A stretch of 64,000 bases of DNA from NCBI GenBank assembly GCA_029259745.1, contig JAJDEO010000040.1, forward strand, positions 1-64,000, read 5' to 3'. The stretch's first letter is position 1, and each line of letters starts with the position of its first letter. The stretch comes from Planctomycetota bacterium. GTDB taxonomy: Bacteria > Planctomycetota > B15-G4. A program made the translations under genes and the position numbers. Positions 8,487-16,723 of this stretch are shown piece after piece. The notes under the pieces were generated by a model, which was not told the DNA's origin, did no database searches, and saw only the letters and a list, made by a program, of their open reading frames with translations.

Positions 8487-9059
8487 TCAGCTCGCGCTGT
8501 TGACGCGCTCGATGAGCGCCGAGAGGTCGATCCGTCGCTCGAGCCAGGCTCCGAGCGCATCGGCGGCCCGCTCGACCATCTGCTCGACATCGGCCTCTTC
8601 GGCGCGCTTGAAGCGCTCGAGGACGAAGTCGGGTGCCGGCTTGCGCCCCGGACTGCCGATCCCCAGGCGCAGGCGCGGGACGTCGACCTCGACACGCTCG
8701 ATGATGTCGGCGAGGCCGTTCTGGCCCCCCGCACTGCCCTTGCGACGGCAGCGCATCTTGCCGAGGGGGAGGTTGAAGTCGTCGCAGAGCACGATGAGTT
8801 CGGCCGCCGGGTCGTCGACGAGGAGGTCGCGTACGGCGCGCCCCGAGCGGTTCATGAACGTCTGCGGCTTGCAGAGCAGGTATGGGCCGGCATCCACCTC
8901 GCCGCGCGCGAGTTCGGAGCGTCCTTTGAGATGGAAGGAACGTCCGAACGCTGACGCCACGCGATCCACGACGTCGAACCCGACGTTGTGGCGCGTACCC
9001 GCGTACTCGGGCCCGGGGTTGCCGAGTCCGACGAGGATCCGCGTCGACGGGGACGTCAT
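8487..9059 (-). CDS. pth: Peptidyl-tRNA hydrolase
   Basis: 190 aa, the standard length. Pth recycles peptidyl-tRNAs that drop off the ribosome by cleaving the ester bond. The N-terminal motif VGLGNPGPEYAGTRHNVGF contains the conserved Asn and the catalytic His. CDDFNLPLG contains the second catalytic acid. The substrate loop reads KGSAGGQNGL where most bacteria have GGHNGL, a His-to-Gln change at a position that contacts the tRNA ester in E. coli. It lies in the block between rplY and the S6/S18 gene, in the order rplY-pth that is common in bacteria. Confidence 0.97.
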   Translation of the reverse strand: MTSPSTRILVGLGNPGPEYAGTRHNVGFDVVDRVASAFGRSFHLKGRSELARGEVDAGPYLLCKPQTFMNRSGRAVRDLLVDDPAAELIVLCDDFNLPLGKMRCRRKGSAGGQNGLADIIERVEVDVPRLRLGIGSPGRKPAPDFVLERFKRAEEADVEQMVERAADALGAWLERRIDLSALIERVNSAS

Positions 9060-9152
9060 GGCGTGGTCTCGGAGATGAGCGCGTGCGTCACGTGCGACGC
9101 GGGCGGGACCCGAGGGCCGCTCACCCGCGTCGCCTCCACGACAGCCGTTTGC

Positions 9153-9827
9153 TCAGCCTTCGCCGTCGCCGTCGCCATCACCTTCAGGCGCAGCAGCCTC
9201 ACCGCCTTCTTCACCGGCAGCCACCTCAGCCGCAGCTTCGTCGGCCAGCTCCTGCTTCGTCATCTTCTGAACGCGCGGTGCGAGCACCGTGATGACGGGG
9301 AGGTCGGGGCGCATGCGGTCTTCGTCGAGAAGAATGCCGTCGGGCAGGGTGATGTCGCCGGCGCGCAAGGCATCGGAGATTCCGAGGTCCGAGACGTCGA
9401 CGATGAACTCGTCCGGAATGGCGTCGGCGCGGCAGCGGACCATGAGCGCCTGATGCTGCGTGCTCAGCGTGCCGCCTTCGGCGATACCCTTCGGCGTGCC
9501 GCGAAGCTCGAACTGCACCTCGACGCTGACGAGCTCGTCGAGCGAAACGCGCTCGAGGTCGACGTGCAAGACGACCTGCCCGAACGTGTCGTACTGGACT
9601 TCGCGGACGAGGCAGGGCTGGGCCTTGCCACCGAGATCGATGTTGAAGACCTGGGCCGGTGTGGCAAGCGCCAACGCGAGCCCGTGGCTTTCGATGGTGA
9701 CGGGCTGGGGCTCCTCACCCGTGCGGATGAGGTTCGCGGGCGTACGCCCGGAGGCGCGGGCCTTGCGGGCCGCGCGCGAACCGAGCGTCGAACGCGGCTC
9801 GGCGGTGATGTTGGGCATCGTGGACAT
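9153..9827 (-). CDS. rplY: 50S ribosomal protein L25 (general stress protein Ctc type)
   Basis: 224 aa: the two-domain TL5/Ctc form of L25. Residues 1-~95 are the 5S rRNA-binding domain (RKARASGRTPANLI, then LVREVQYDTFGQVVLHVDL). Residues ~95-190 are the C-terminal beta domain (VEVQFELRGTPKGIAEGG, then ITLPDG). The last ~30 residues are an Ala/Glu/Gly/Asp low-complexity tail. The start was taken as the first ATG of MSTMPNITAEP because the frame is otherwise open far upstream into prs. It lies 44 bp after prs; the prs-rplY-pth order is a widely conserved cluster. Confidence 0.95.
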   Translation of the reverse strand: MSTMPNITAEPRSTLGSRAARKARASGRTPANLIRTGEEPQPVTIESHGLALALATPAQVFNIDLGGKAQPCLVREVQYDTFGQVVLHVDLERVSLDELVSVEVQFELRGTPKGIAEGGTLSTQHQALMVRCRADAIPDEFIVDVSDLGISDALRAGDITLPDGILLDEDRMRPDLPVITVLAPRVQKMTKQELADEAAAEVAAGEEGGEAAAPEGDGDGDGEG

Positions 9828-9871
9828 GGGTTTGACGTCTCGGTTTCGAGGGTTCGCGAGCGCGCTTGGCG

Positions 9872-10816
9872 CTACTCGACGAACAGGGAACTGATCGAAC
9901 GGTTTGAATGAATGCGGAGGATCGCCTCGGCGAGAAGCGGCGCAACCGACAGCGTCTCGATGATAGGCGGGTACTCGGTGAGCGGACGCACCGAGTCGGT
10001 GACACAGACGGCTTCGACATCGGCCTCGCGGATGCGCTCGAGCGCCGGTCCGCAGAAGAGACCGTGCGTCGCGGCGATGAAGACGCGCTGGGCACCGTGG
10101 CGGTTGACCATGCGCGCCGCGCTCGTGATCGTACCGGCGGTCGAGATCATGTCGTCGACGAGGATCACGTTCTTGCCCTCGACGACGCCGATCAAGTGCT
10201 CCGACTTCGTCTCGTCGGGGCCCAGCCGGCGCTTGTCGACGATGGCGATCTGCATCTTGAGCGTGTTCGCGTAGGCGCGAGCAAGCTTGATGCCGCCTGC
10301 GTCCGGCGCGACCACCACCGTCTCGGCAGGATCGAGCGTCGCGAAGCGCTCCTTGAAGACGGGCTTGGCGTAGAGGTGATCGACGGGCACATCGAAGAAG
10401 CCCTGGATCTGCGCAGCGTGCAGATCCATCGTCAGCACGCGATCGACGCCAGCGACGGTGAGCATGTTCGCGACGAGCTTGGCCGTGATCGGCACGCGCC
10501 CCTCGTCCTTGCGATCCTTGCGTGCGTAGCCGAAGTACGGAATCACGGCCGTGACGCGCCCGACCGAAGCGCGCACGCAGCAGTCGATCAGCGTGAGCAG
10601 CTCGACGAGGTTCTCGTTCACCGGCGGGCACGTCGGCTGGAGGATGAAGACGTCCCGCGAACGGATGTCGTCGAGCACCTTGACGTCGACCTCCCCGTCG
10701 GGGAAGCGTCGCACCTCGGCCGCCGTCAACGGCGTCTCGAGGATTCGCGAGATCGCGTTCGCCAGTTCGGGGTGGGCCGTGCCGGCCAAGAGTGCCATGC
10801 CGCTCGTACTCATCAC
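9872..10816 (-). CDS. prs: Ribose-phosphate pyrophosphokinase (PRPP synthetase)
   Basis: 314 aa. It makes PRPP from ribose 5-phosphate and ATP for nucleotide, His and Trp synthesis. Visible signatures are FPDGEVDVKV, the NENLVELL loop, YFGYARKDRK, the metal site VLTMDLHAAQIQGFF, and the PRPP loop ILVDDMISTAGTI. Its ATG overlaps the glmU stop by four bases (ATGA, 10813-10816), indicating translational coupling. Pairing glmU with prs is common in bacteria and couples supply of nucleotide sugars with PRPP. Confidence 0.98.
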   Translation of the reverse strand: MMSTSGMALLAGTAHPELANAISRILETPLTAAEVRRFPDGEVDVKVLDDIRSRDVFILQPTCPPVNENLVELLTLIDCCVRASVGRVTAVIPYFGYARKDRKDEGRVPITAKLVANMLTVAGVDRVLTMDLHAAQIQGFFDVPVDHLYAKPVFKERFATLDPAETVVVAPDAGGIKLARAYANTLKMQIAIVDKRRLGPDETKSEHLIGVVEGKNVILVDDMISTAGTITSAARMVNRHGAQRVFIAATHGLFCGPALERIREADVEAVCVTDSVRPLTEYPPIIETLSVAPLLAEAILRIHSNRSISSLFVE

Positions 10817-12093
10817 GCAGAGGGCTCCGGCTTGTGCAGAGGTTTGGCGGGGACGCCCACCCAGACTTCGCCGGGACCGACGTGACTGTTGCCCGTCAGG
10901 ATCGCCCCGGCTCCCGTGGTGGCCCCGTCGTCGATCTGAGCCGGCGCCACGATGACCGTACCACTCCCGACGAACACTCCTGCGCCGATCGTGGTGGCGT
11001 GCTTGTGCGTTCCGTCGTAGTTGGCCGTGATCGTGCCCGCGCCGATGTTCGACTTCGGGCCCACGACGGCATCACCGAGGTAGGTGAGGTGCTTGGCCTT
11101 CGCGCCGGCACCGAGTGTCGTCTTCTTCGTTTCGGTGAAGTTGCCGATCGCCGAGCCAGCCTCCATGACCGTGCCCGTGCGCACATGGCTGAAGGGCCCG
11201 ACTTCGCAACCGCTGGCGATGCGCGTCTGTCCTTCGATCATCGTGCAGGGAAGGATGCGCGCGCCGGGCTCGATCTCGACCTCGGCGTCGATGAACGTCG
11301 TGTCGGGGTCGACGATCTCGACACCCGCGGCGGCGTGGCCTTCGAGGATCCGCTGGCGGAGCACGCGGCGGACGACGCCGAGTTCGGCCTGGGTGTTGAA
11401 GCCGACGACGTCGGTCGGGTCGTGCCAGCGCACGGCCGCAACGGACAGGCCTTCGGCGCGCGCCCGAGCGGCGAGGTCGGTCAGGTAAACTTCGCCCTGA
11501 GCGTTGTCGGTGCCGAGCTGTGCGAGCTGCTCGAAAGCCCACGGCATGTCGATGACCCAGACACCCGTGTTGACCTCGTCGATCTCGCGCACCGTCGCGC
11601 TGGCGTCGGCCTGCTCGACGATCTCGGCCACCAGCCCGCCGTCGTCGCGGACGATGCGTCCGTAGCCGGTGGGGTCGGCGAGCGACACGGTGAGCAGCGT
11701 GATGACGGCCGCGTGGCTGCGGTGCTCGGCCACGAGCGTCTCGAGCAACTCCGGCGTGACGAGCGGACAATCGCCGTAGAGCACGACGAGATGTCCCGTG
11801 CGCCCGGCGAGCGCCGAGCGGGCCGTGAGCACGGCATCGCCCGTTCCGCGCGCGGGGTCCTGCTGCACGATGTCTTCGTTCGAGACGCCGTACGGCGCGA
11901 GCGCTTCATCGAGGAACTCGCGCCGTTTGCCCGCCACGACGATGACGCGCGCAGGATCGAGACTTCGCGCTGCCAGCAGCGTGTATGCCGCCGACGGACG
12001 TCCCCAAAGAGGGGTCACGACCTTCGGCACCGCGCCACCGAGGCGCGTGCCCTCGCCTGCGGCCAAGATAACGGCGTGGAGGGGGGCAGACAT
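10813..12093 (-). CDS. glmU: Bifunctional GlmU (GlcNAc-1-P uridyltransferase / GlcN-1-P acetyltransferase)
   Basis: 426 aa from the ATG at 12093, slightly short of the ~450 usual. The N-terminal nucleotidyltransferase half has LAAGEGTRLGGAVPKV and YGDCPLV. The C-terminal half is a left-handed beta-helix with GPFSHVRTGTVMEAGSAIGN, the acetyltransferase loop NYDGTHKHAT and GAGVFVGSG. It produces UDP-GlcNAc for cell wall or lipid A. The open frame reaches 12156, but MSAPLHAVILAAGEG is the correct N-terminus because the sugar-nucleotide loop begins there. It is the first gene of the ribosomal/prs block; a poor TTGACC-type element lies upstream on the minus strand. Confidence 0.95.
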   Translation of the reverse strand: MSAPLHAVILAAGEGTRLGGAVPKVVTPLWGRPSAAYTLLAARSLDPARVIVVAGKRREFLDEALAPYGVSNEDIVQQDPARGTGDAVLTARSALAGRTGHLVVLYGDCPLVTPELLETLVAEHRSHAAVITLLTVSLADPTGYGRIVRDDGGLVAEIVEQADASATVREIDEVNTGVWVIDMPWAFEQLAQLGTDNAQGEVYLTDLAARARAEGLSVAAVRWHDPTDVVGFNTQAELGVVRRVLRQRILEGHAAAGVEIVDPDTTFIDAEVEIEPGARILPCTMIEGQTRIASGCEVGPFSHVRTGTVMEAGSAIGNFTETKKTTLGAGAKAKHLTYLGDAVVGPKSNIGAGTITANYDGTHKHATTIGAGVFVGSGTVIVAPAQIDDGATTGAGAILTGNSHVGPGEVWVGVPAKPLHKPEPSA

Positions 12094-12221
12094 CGTCCCG
12101 GGGGGCTCTGGAGGTCGGAAAACTTTCGAGGCGGAAAAGGCCGCAGAGAGTGCCACAGTCCGCCTCGAACGGTCAAGCCGCGACGCACGGGATCGTCAAC
12201 GGGACTTGCGGGTAGCATTCG

Positions 12222-12250
12222 TTGACACTTCGGCAAATCAGGGGTAGCTT
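12222..12250 (+). promoter_or_regulatory. Sigma-70-type promoter for the abundant secreted protein
   Basis: A perfect -35 hexamer TTGACA (12222-12227) is followed after exactly 17 bp by TAGCTT (12245-12250), a moderate -10. It points toward the gene at 12489 and implies a ~230-nt, pyrimidine-rich 5' leader with no obvious coding content. This is the clearest promoter seen in the window and fits the high-expression codon pattern downstream. The whole divergent gap is 12094-12488; the glmU promoter must lie in its left part but is not convincing by eye. Confidence 0.6.
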
Positions 12251-12488
12251 GATGTGACTCGGCGGTGTCTGTCCCTAAACAATGCCTCCACCGCCCGGCA
12301 AGTCCACCCACCCTTCAGTACACACCACGGATCGACTTCATCTGGTCCAGGACGAGCCGAATCTTCCTTCCCTTGTGCCTTGTTAGCGGTCCGCTTCAGG
12401 ACCCCCCACCCGCCCCTTTCGTGTGTCTCAACTCCTCGCCACTCCCATGGCGGCGGAGTGTCTTCCCCTCCCTATCCGAGGAATCAGC

Positions 12489-14084
12489 ATGACGCTGAAG
12501 AATGTCACGCGTGGTCTGGCGCTCGGTGCAGCAGTCGCAGGTCTCTCCCTGACGGCTACCGCACAGAACGGCACGAACTACGACGCGCTTAGTAACGGTC
12601 TCGATGTTTTCGTTGGTGGTGTCGGCTCCGGTGGCGCCCAGACTGCCGCAGACGGCATCGGTCACTTCATCCCGGGCGAGGACCTTCGTGGTTCGACCCG
12701 CGACAACATCGAAGGCGACTTCGCTTACAAGCAGTACGGCTGGCGTGAGAGCGCCTGCATCCTTTCCGCCGGTCCCGGTGGCGCGACGACGCTCCACTAC
12801 GCCAGCGTGTCCTGGTTCGAGTTCAACGGTTCCACGAAGACGGGCCATTCGCCCATCGTGTTCCCGAACCCGGCCGACACGACCTGCGTCACGTTCCCGC
12901 TCGGTGGTTCGGGTGGCTTCGTCGGTTTCGGTGCGCCCGCTGGTAGCTCGGCTAACTTCGTGATTGCCGGTCTTCCGTCCGCCATCAGCTCGGCTTCGGT
13001 GCTTCTCCCCAACGAGAACGTCGTCCCGTCGGCTGCTGGCTCGTCGGTCTTCATCCTTGCCGGTGCTGCAATCGGCCCGACGCCCATCGCGTCGACCGGT
13101 TTCTGCTGGGCAACGCAGTTCCAGTGGACGCCGTCCGCGCTTCCGTCGATCCAGGACATCAACAACGGTTGGTGGCACTGGACGCAGAACAACCCGCTCG
13201 GCAACCAGTACTGGGGCTTCTCGGGTGACGAAGGCAACCTCTGGAAGTCGCGCACCGTCGCGTCTGACGGTGGTGTGACGGCCATCACGGCTCTCGTGGC
13301 CGATGCCGAGTACAACGCTGTCTCGATCTCGGTCCAGCCGAACACCAACCTTGCGACGGCGCCGGCTGGCTTCTTCGCAGGTGGTTCGTACTACCTCAAC
13401 ACCGCCAACGTCGTTGACGGCGTCACGGGTGGTCCGACGCTGAACATCAACGGTGGTTACGACCTCGGTGGTCACCACACGCTGAGCCTCGGTGGTACGG
13501 CCGGTGTCCCGTCGATCAACACGGGTCTCGGTGCGCAGGATCCCGCTGGTGTGGGTGGTGTCGCTCCGAACGGCGGTCCGCTCTTCACGTCGATCGGCTT
13601 CCACACGTACGACACCACGTCGGACGCAGGTGGTAAGAAGGTCGTGTGGCTCTCGGTTGACTTCGATCACCTCCTGGGGATCGCTCCGAGCAACGGCACG
13701 GACATCACCGTCGCCGCTGGCTCCGTCCGCCTTCCGGCCATCAGCACGCTTGCCGTGCCTGGCCTCCAGACGATCGCGGTCGAACTCCTGGGCCTGTTCG
13801 CCCACGAGGCGTTCGCTTGCCCGACGTGCTCGTCGGGTGCGCCGAACGGTTTCGCTCCGGGTTCGTTCGGTGTTCCGGACACCCAGGGTGCATCGATCCA
13901 GCTTCCGATCCCGGCACTGGATTCGCTCTGCAACGCCGGCCCGCAGCCGGGTCCGCTGGTTGTCACCTACGGTTCGTCGGGCCTCAAGGGCACGGCTGGC
14001 GTCGGTGCAGCGGCAAGTGGTCTGACGTTCTCGCAGAACATCAGCGCCACGAGTGGTCACAAGTCGTTCTTCCTGTTCGACTGA
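12489..14084 (+). CDS. Probably abundant secreted protein of unknown function
   Basis: 531 aa from the ATG at 12489, preceded by GAGGAA. A signal peptide (LALGAAVAGLSLTATAQ) is followed by a Gly/Ala/Ser/Thr/Asn-rich domain with few charged residues, evenly spaced aromatic positions and four cysteines in two visible clusters (one being CPTCSS). No catalytic motif is recognisable. Codon choice differs from all neighbours: GGT for Gly, CGT for Arg and GCT for Ala are frequent, although the genome otherwise prefers GGC, CGC and GCG. With the strong upstream promoter and strong terminator this suggests high expression, for example a cell-surface or matrix structural protein. Foreign origin is the alternative explanation for the codon bias. 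An upstream in-frame ATG at 12423 was rejected because it would place 22 residues before the signal peptide. Confidence 0.85.
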   Translation: MTLKNVTRGLALGAAVAGLSLTATAQNGTNYDALSNGLDVFVGGVGSGGAQTAADGIGHFIPGEDLRGSTRDNIEGDFAYKQYGWRESACILSAGPGGATTLHYASVSWFEFNGSTKTGHSPIVFPNPADTTCVTFPLGGSGGFVGFGAPAGSSANFVIAGLPSAISSASVLLPNENVVPSAAGSSVFILAGAAIGPTPIASTGFCWATQFQWTPSALPSIQDINNGWWHWTQNNPLGNQYWGFSGDEGNLWKSRTVASDGGVTAITALVADAEYNAVSISVQPNTNLATAPAGFFAGGSYYLNTANVVDGVTGGPTLNINGGYDLGGHHTLSLGGTAGVPSINTGLGAQDPAGVGGVAPNGGPLFTSIGFHTYDTTSDAGGKKVVWLSVDFDHLLGIAPSNGTDITVAAGSVRLPAISTLAVPGLQTIAVELLGLFAHEAFACPTCSSGAPNGFAPGSFGVPDTQGASIQLPIPALDSLCNAGPQPGPLVVTYGSSGLKGTAGVGAAASGLTFSQNISATSGHKSFFLFD

Positions 14085-14131
14085 TGACTGCAGAGACTTC
14101 CTGACTCGCTTGCGAGTTGAGCTGTCTCGAG

Positions 14132-14172
14132 GAGCCCTCCTCCACTTCGGTGGAGGGGGGCTCTGTCAATTT
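14132..14172 (+). terminator. Intrinsic terminator after the abundant secreted protein gene
   Basis: A 14-bp stem (14132-14145 with 14150-14163, one G-T wobble) is closed by a TTCG tetraloop and followed by TGTCAATTT. UUCG-closed stems of this length are very stable. It ends 48 bp after the stop codon and lies before the convergent patatin gene, so it also insulates that gene. A smaller hairpin, ACTCGC-TT-GCGAGT, lies just upstream at about 14104-14117. Confidence 0.85.
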
Positions 14173-14221
14173 CCGGCCATGCCGCGAAACCTGGCCTGCC
14201 CGGCGTACGCCGAGTGCAACC

Positions 14222-15118
14222 TCAGCTCGCCGCGCGGCGCGAGGCTTCGCTGAGCATGCGCCGGATGGTCGGGAGCGCGCGCTGCATGGCCTCTTCCCCC
14301 GCCGTCACGATCGAGACCGGGTCCGTCGGGTCGAGCCAGTTGCGTGCACCGAGCCGCGGACGCACGATCACGTCGGCCGCCTGGGCCGCGCGTCGGTTCC
14401 CTAGACACGTCGTAATGTCCTGCGCTCGAAAGAGCGCCTCGATGCCCATGAGCGGGCCGACGCCTGTGTCACCCGGGAGATCAGCCGAGAGGTCGACGGC
14501 CACGACGTTGCGGGCCCCGATCGCACGGGCCAGCCCCGTCGGGAGATTGTCGACGACGCCGGGATCGCAGAGCACGACGCCCTCGCGCTCGACCGGCGGG
14601 AAGTAGCCCGGAACGGAGCTCGACGCGACGACGGCGCTGTTCGCGTGGCCGCGCTGGATCAGCTCGACCTGGCCCGTCGACAAGTTCAGGACACTGACGC
14701 CGCACGCAACGGCGAGATCCTCGATGTTGCCCTTCGGGATCAGCGACCGCGCAATGAAGCGCAGGGCCGTGCCGCCGAAGGCGCTCGAACGACGGAACAT
14801 GCGTTCCATCGCGACCTGACGCTTGAGCCCGGACAGGACGCGCCCCATCCAGCCGGTCGAGGCATCCGCCGCCGTGCCGCCCGGCAATCCGGCAAAGCTG
14901 TGCTTGCCGAACTCGTCCGATTGGACGAAGGCCATGACGGCGTGGTGCGTGTCGGAAGCCGAGGCGCGACTGCAGTAGGCCGTTCCGATCAGCGACCCTG
15001 CGCTCGTCCCGATCACACGCTCGATCGGAATGCCGGCGTCTTCGAGAACCGTCAGGGCGCCGAGGTGCGCGAGCCCTTTGAAGCCTCCCCCACCGAGCAC
15101 GAGTGTGATGCCTGCCAT
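14222..15118 (-). CDS. Patatin-like phospholipase (RssA/NTE family)
   Basis: 298 aa. Patatins are serine acyl hydrolases with a Ser-Asp dyad. The oxyanion loop GGGGFKGLAHLG lies at residues 9-20 and the nucleophile elbow GTSAG at 37-41, with Ser39. The Asp motif reads CDPGVVDNLP (Asp185), where most members have DGG or DGA; the Asp itself is kept. There is no signal peptide or membrane segment, so it is predicted to be cytoplasmic or peripheral, acting on membrane lipids. It is convergent with the abundant secreted protein gene and separated from it by a terminator. Confidence 0.88.
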   Translation of the reverse strand: MAGITLVLGGGGFKGLAHLGALTVLEDAGIPIERVIGTSAGSLIGTAYCSRASASDTHHAVMAFVQSDEFGKHSFAGLPGGTAADASTGWMGRVLSGLKRQVAMERMFRRSSAFGGTALRFIARSLIPKGNIEDLAVACGVSVLNLSTGQVELIQRGHANSAVVASSSVPGYFPPVEREGVVLCDPGVVDNLPTGLARAIGARNVVAVDLSADLPGDTGVGPLMGIEALFRAQDITTCLGNRRAAQAADVIVRPRLGARNWLDPTDPVSIVTAGEEAMQRALPTIRRMLSEASRRAAS

Positions 15119-15271
15119 GGAGTCGAACTTCCTTGCTCGAGAGGGACGGCCTCCTTATCGGTCACGCCGCGACGCGAGCTGGACAGCGGTTCGAGAAGGA
15201 CGAGAGCCGCCTGCGCCGGTCGCGTCCCGACGTGAGACGCACGAAGTCCGGGACGACCTGACGACAGAAAC

Positions 15272-15838
15272 TCAGCGATCGCCCTCGGCGGGCAGGTACT
15301 CGGAGGGTAGCGGCTGGGCGTACGTCTCGGCATCCCAAAGGATCGAGACCACCCACCAACGCTCCTCGTCCCAGAGCAGCTGGATACTGTTGATCCCGCG
15401 CGCGAATGGTTCAGCATCGGCGGGATCGTGGCGCGACGAGTACGTGCTGAAGACGTGGGCGATGTGTCCGTAGCGCTCGACGCGTCGCGCGATCTCCGAT
15501 TCGAAAAAGCCCGTCCCGTCGAACATCGGGCCGCTGCGCTCACGGTACTCCTGCGGCGTCATGGGGAAGACGTCGATGGGATGTTCGGCGCTGCGGCGGC
15601 CGACCGGAACAAGTCGTGCCGACGGGTGGAACAGCGAATCGAATCGCTCCCAGTCACGCTGCTCGCCGGCCGGGCCGGAGATCACGTCGTAGACCGCGGC
15701 CAAGATGGCGTCGATGCTCGCGACGTCGGCAGCGGAGGCCGCCGGCGGGGACGCCTCGTCGTCCTCCAGGACGAACGGGGCGAGCGGTACGAGACACGAC
15801 AGAGTCGCGGCGAGGAACAGCGCATGGGACTTCAGCAT
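15272..15838 (-). CDS. Secreted SnoaL/NTF2-like protein
   Basis: 188 aa from the ATG at 15838, which has GGAGATG upstream. A signal peptide (ALFLAATLSCLVPLAP) is followed by a cone-shaped NTF2/SnoaL-like domain: IDAILAAVYDVIS helix, RDWERFDSLFHPSARLVP, then GFFESEIARRVERYGHIAHVFSTY and a final IQLLWDEERWWVVSILW strand. Such domains are used as enzymes or ligand-binding modules; no catalytic set is recognised here. The open frame continues further upstream but would bury the signal peptide, so the shorter start is preferred. Confidence 0.75.
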   Translation of the reverse strand: MLKSHALFLAATLSCLVPLAPFVLEDDEASPPAASAADVASIDAILAAVYDVISGPAGEQRDWERFDSLFHPSARLVPVGRRSAEHPIDVFPMTPQEYRERSGPMFDGTGFFESEIARRVERYGHIAHVFSTYSSRHDPADAEPFARGINSIQLLWDEERWWVVSILWDAETYAQPLPSEYLPAEGDR

Positions 15839-15944
15839 GGGGCATCTCCAGGGCCCCATGCTGTCAGCGTTTCGGCGCGCTGCAAGGGCCGATCGCCGCC
15901 GAAGTCGACTCGCAGAGGCGCCGCCGCGTCGGTACTCTTCCGAC

Positions 15945-16358
15945 ATGTCCCAGAGCCCGAACAGCGATACCACAACCGAAGGAATCCGCGTCCTCGCGGC
16001 GGCCCGTTACGTCCCGGAACAGTCCGAGCCCGACGCGCATCACTACCTCTTTGCCTACCGGATCGAGATCGAGAACGTCGGCGAGGCGAGCGCCAAGCTG
16101 TTGTCGCGTCATTGGGTGATCCTCAATGCCGACAACGACCGCGAAGACGTGCGCGGCCCCGGTGTGGTCGGCGAGTTCCCCGACCTGGCTCCCGGTGAAC
16201 GGTTCGAATACGTGAGCGGCTGCCCGCTGACGACGTCTTGGGGGACGATGGAAGGCAGCTACCAGTTCGAGCGCGCCGACGGCGAGAAGTTCGACGTCGC
16301 CGTCGGACGGTTCTTCCTCGTGTCTACGATCACGGAACTCCCGGTCGACGCCCCGTGA
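15945..16358 (+). CDS. apaG: ApaG domain protein
   Basis: 137 aa, a full-length ApaG with the fibronectin-like fold. Recognised from the family pattern YLFAYRIEIENVG, LLSRHWVILNADND, VRGPGVVGEFPDLAPGERFEYVSGCPLTTSWGTMEG and FFLVSTI. ApaG was named from the E. coli apaGH operon and linked to Co2+ resistance and Mg2+ efflux; its biochemical role remains unclear. It is a single gene, divergent from the SnoaL-like gene, followed by dispersed repeat copy B. Confidence 0.93.
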   Translation: MSQSPNSDTTTEGIRVLAAARYVPEQSEPDAHHYLFAYRIEIENVGEASAKLLSRHWVILNADNDREDVRGPGVVGEFPDLAPGERFEYVSGCPLTTSWGTMEGSYQFERADGEKFDVAVGRFFLVSTITELPVDAP

Positions 16359-16723
16359 TGGGAAGTTCGCCCGGGTTGTTCGTCGGCGATCGTCGCGAGG
16401 TCGCAGTTGGGCCTTGCTGGTCAGGCGAGGCGAAGGGTCTGCCCGGGGGCGCCCTGCTCGAGGGTTGACGATCGAACACGTCGCTTCAGCGTTGCCCGGA
16501 AGACTCGGGTAAGAGCGCAGCAGAGCATCCGTGAATCTTCCGGGTGAGCACACCGTGGTCATGGATGACCCTGACGAAGCTTGCAGGCATCTGCAGGGCG
16601 CGGAGCATCGTCGCTTCGCGGCGCGGAGGCGGAGTGGCGCTCCGTCGAGCACCACGAAGGGTGTCCGACGAGGCCCTGTCGGCGTCACTTCGGCCGTAGG
16701 CGACGGCCCGTGAACGGCCGGAA
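16359..16723. other. Gene-free gap holding repeat copy B
   Basis: This 365-bp gap lies between the convergent apaG and helicase genes. Its left half (16387-16546) is copy B of the dispersed repeat. The right half, about 16547-16723, shows no gene, hairpin with T-run or recognisable site. Confidence 0.6.
16387..16546 (+). repeat. Dispersed intergenic repeat, copy B
   Basis: Same block order as copy A: CGATCGTCGCGAG, GGGCCTTGCTGG, ACACGTCGCTTCAGCGTTG, GAGCGCAGCAGA and GTGAATCTTCCGGG. It carries more substitutions in the middle than copies A and D. It lies between convergent genes, like copy C. Confidence 0.55.

Noticed and set aside
12094..12180. Possible sigma-54 site TGGCAC-TCTCTGC upstream of glmU
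   Set aside because: The GG and GC elements are 8 bases apart rather than the required 10.
12423..12488. Upstream ATG giving a 22-residue extension to the secreted protein
   Set aside because: It would bury the signal peptide; GAGGAA directly precedes the ATG at 12489.
12396..14060. 554-aa minus-strand ORF opposite the abundant secreted protein
   Set aside because: Thr/Arg-rich shadow with no signal or domain; the plus-strand gene has a promoter, ribosome site, signal peptide and terminator.
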